DNA of 5,792 nt from Actinomyces viscosus (GTDB taxonomy: Bacteria > Bacteroidota > Bacteroidia > Flavobacteriales_D > Crocinitomicaceae), in contig CALPVI020000132.1 in NCBI GenBank assembly GCA_943326975.2, positions 1-5,792 of the forward strand, written 5' to 3'. Under the pieces are notes generated by a model, which was not told the origin of the DNA, made no database searches, and worked only from the letters and a program-made list of their open reading frames with translations. Position numbers and translations under genes: made by a program. Of the stretch, positions 4,984 to 5,792 are shown in pieces. Positions within the stretch are counted from its first letter, which is position 1, and each line of letters begins with the position of its first letter.

Positions 4984-5600
4984 TGGTTCAAACTTAAATA
5001 ATATTCGTACATCTTTCTTGTTAATTCTTCAGTTGAGATTGAAATTGGTAGTTTTTCAGAAAACATCACTAATTGTTGAGCAACTTTGATTATTTCTGTT
5101 CTAAAAATTTCATCTTCTATTCCTGAAACATCATTTTTAGAGGCAACTCTTAATCTTTTTTTATCAAATAAACTTTCTTCTTCAGGTAGCCAAAAAAAAC
5201 GATTGTAATCCAAAACATCAACATCGTATACAATTTGACCTTCTATTTTCAACGGAAATTCTTTCAATATCAAACGACTAATTTCAAACGCCTCTTCATG
5301 TGTTTTATTTTGAGTAATTAAATAATTGTAGCATTTCGTGGCACTTTGTTCTTCCCATTCATCGTAACCATTCCCTTCTCTTGCTATATCGTGAAACAAA
5401 ATTGCATAATACACAGCATGAACATCTAAAGAAATACCTTTCGAAATATAAAACTGATCTATTTTATCGATTAACACCAAACATCTTATTATATGAAATC
5501 TACCGTGAAAACTCTCTAAATCAAAAGTTTCCTCATGTTTTCGATAATGTTGGGCAACATCCTTCTTGAAAATTGTTAAGTAATGTAGTAATTGTGACAT
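4980..5600 (-). CDS. HD-domain protein, predicted metal-dependent phosphohydrolase
   Basis: A 206-residue soluble, mostly helical protein. HD-superfamily metal ligands are visible in order: H36 in FHGRFHIIRCL (31-41), H70 and D71 in AILFHDIAREG (66-76), and a later Asp, probably D128, in YDVDVLDYNRF (125-135). The segment HDIAREGNGYDEWEEQSATK (70-89) has the HD.xR....D....SA pattern of small HD hydrolases whose first motif is HG-x-x-H. Family knowledge: such proteins hydrolyse phosphoester bonds in nucleotides or other phosphorylated substrates using one or two divalent metals. The substrate cannot be told from sequence, and there is no synthetase, GGDEF or sensor domain attached. It is the first gene of its operon and overlaps the orphan gene by ATGA. 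The ATG at 5600 is preceded by AAAAGAGA at 6-13 bases, a weak ribosome binding site. No TAnnTTTG element was found upstream. Confidence 0.88.
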   Translation of the reverse strand: MSQLLHYLTIFKKDVAQHYRKHEETFDLESFHGRFHIIRCLVLIDKIDQFYISKGISLDVHAVYYAILFHDIAREGNGYDEWEEQSATKCYNYLITQNKTHEEAFEISRLILKEFPLKIEGQIVYDVDVLDYNRFFWLPEEESLFDKKRLRVASKNDVSGIEDEIFRTEIIKVAQQLVMFSEKLPISISTEELTRKMYEYYLSLNQ

Positions 5601-5721
5601 TTTATCTCTTTTAATTCAAATACGTTCAATGTATAAGCATTATAACTTTTAATTTAAAAAAAATTCATTTACAAAACTGTTATATAACGAATAGGATAGC
5701 GTAATAACTTCAAACAATTAA

Positions 5722-5792
5722 ATGATTACGATGAAAACAACTCAAAAAAACCAATTACTTGTGTCGATTCAAACTATTTTTGAGAAAACAAA
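5722..5792 (+). CDS. Start of a divergent gene, truncated by the window edge
   Basis: An open frame begins at ATG 5722, directly after an in-frame TAA (5719-5721), and stays open to the window end, giving 23 residues beginning MITMKTTQKNQLL. A second in-frame ATG at 5731 gives an MKTTQ start, which looks equally or more natural. The short stretch is polar then amphipathic, with no signal peptide. It diverges from the HD gene across about 120 bp. Too little is visible to assign a family, and an open frame of this length can occur by chance. Confidence 0.4.
   Translation, partial: MITMKTTQKNQLLVSIQTIFEKT

Noticed and set aside
4468..5600. Calling the HD/orphan pair a toxin-antitoxin or antiphage module
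   Set aside because: The ATGA overlap alone does not support it; no toxin fold, nucleotidyltransferase or phage-related gene is visible nearby.

Overview
The window is AT-rich and tightly packed, and reads like the chromosome of a Bacteroidota bacterium, probably class Flavobacteriia. This rests on base composition, weak or absent Shine-Dalgarno sequences, several matches to the Bacteroidota -7 promoter element (TAnnTTTG), and the general look of the encoded proteins. A genus cannot be named. No rRNA, tRNA, CRISPR array, transposase or integrase was seen.

All six complete genes lie on the minus strand, so transcription runs right to left. In transcription order, the first unit (5600 to 4468) is an HD-domain phosphohydrolase-like protein followed by a 171-residue orphan that overlaps it by ATGA. 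A 387-residue four-helix membrane protein with a TerB-like cytoplasmic tail (4399-3236) follows 68 bp later, either co-transcribed or with its own promoter. A 414-bp gene-free stretch (2822-3235) comes next. It carries AT-rich direct repeats, a 15-bp palindrome, a 34-bp dyad and promoter-like sites on both strands.

The next unit is an ECF-type sigma factor (2821-2288) and, 38 bp downstream, a coiled-coil DIP1984-family protein (2249-1821). Both genes end inside RNA hairpins that overlap their last codons, and no anti-sigma membrane protein is present. After a 277-bp gap comes a complete SelO-type pseudokinase AMPylase (1543-80), with a good -7 element 34 bp upstream. At the far right, a divergent plus-strand gene begins at about 5722 and runs off the window.

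Only three genes have clear family assignments with some functional meaning: SelO (protein AMPylation, redox stress), the ECF sigma factor (promoter selection), and the HD protein (metal-dependent phosphohydrolase fold). The most interesting parts are the sigma/DIP1984 pair with its structured 3' ends, the HD/orphan coupled pair next to a membrane TerB-like protein, and the elaborate intergenic region upstream of the sigma factor.
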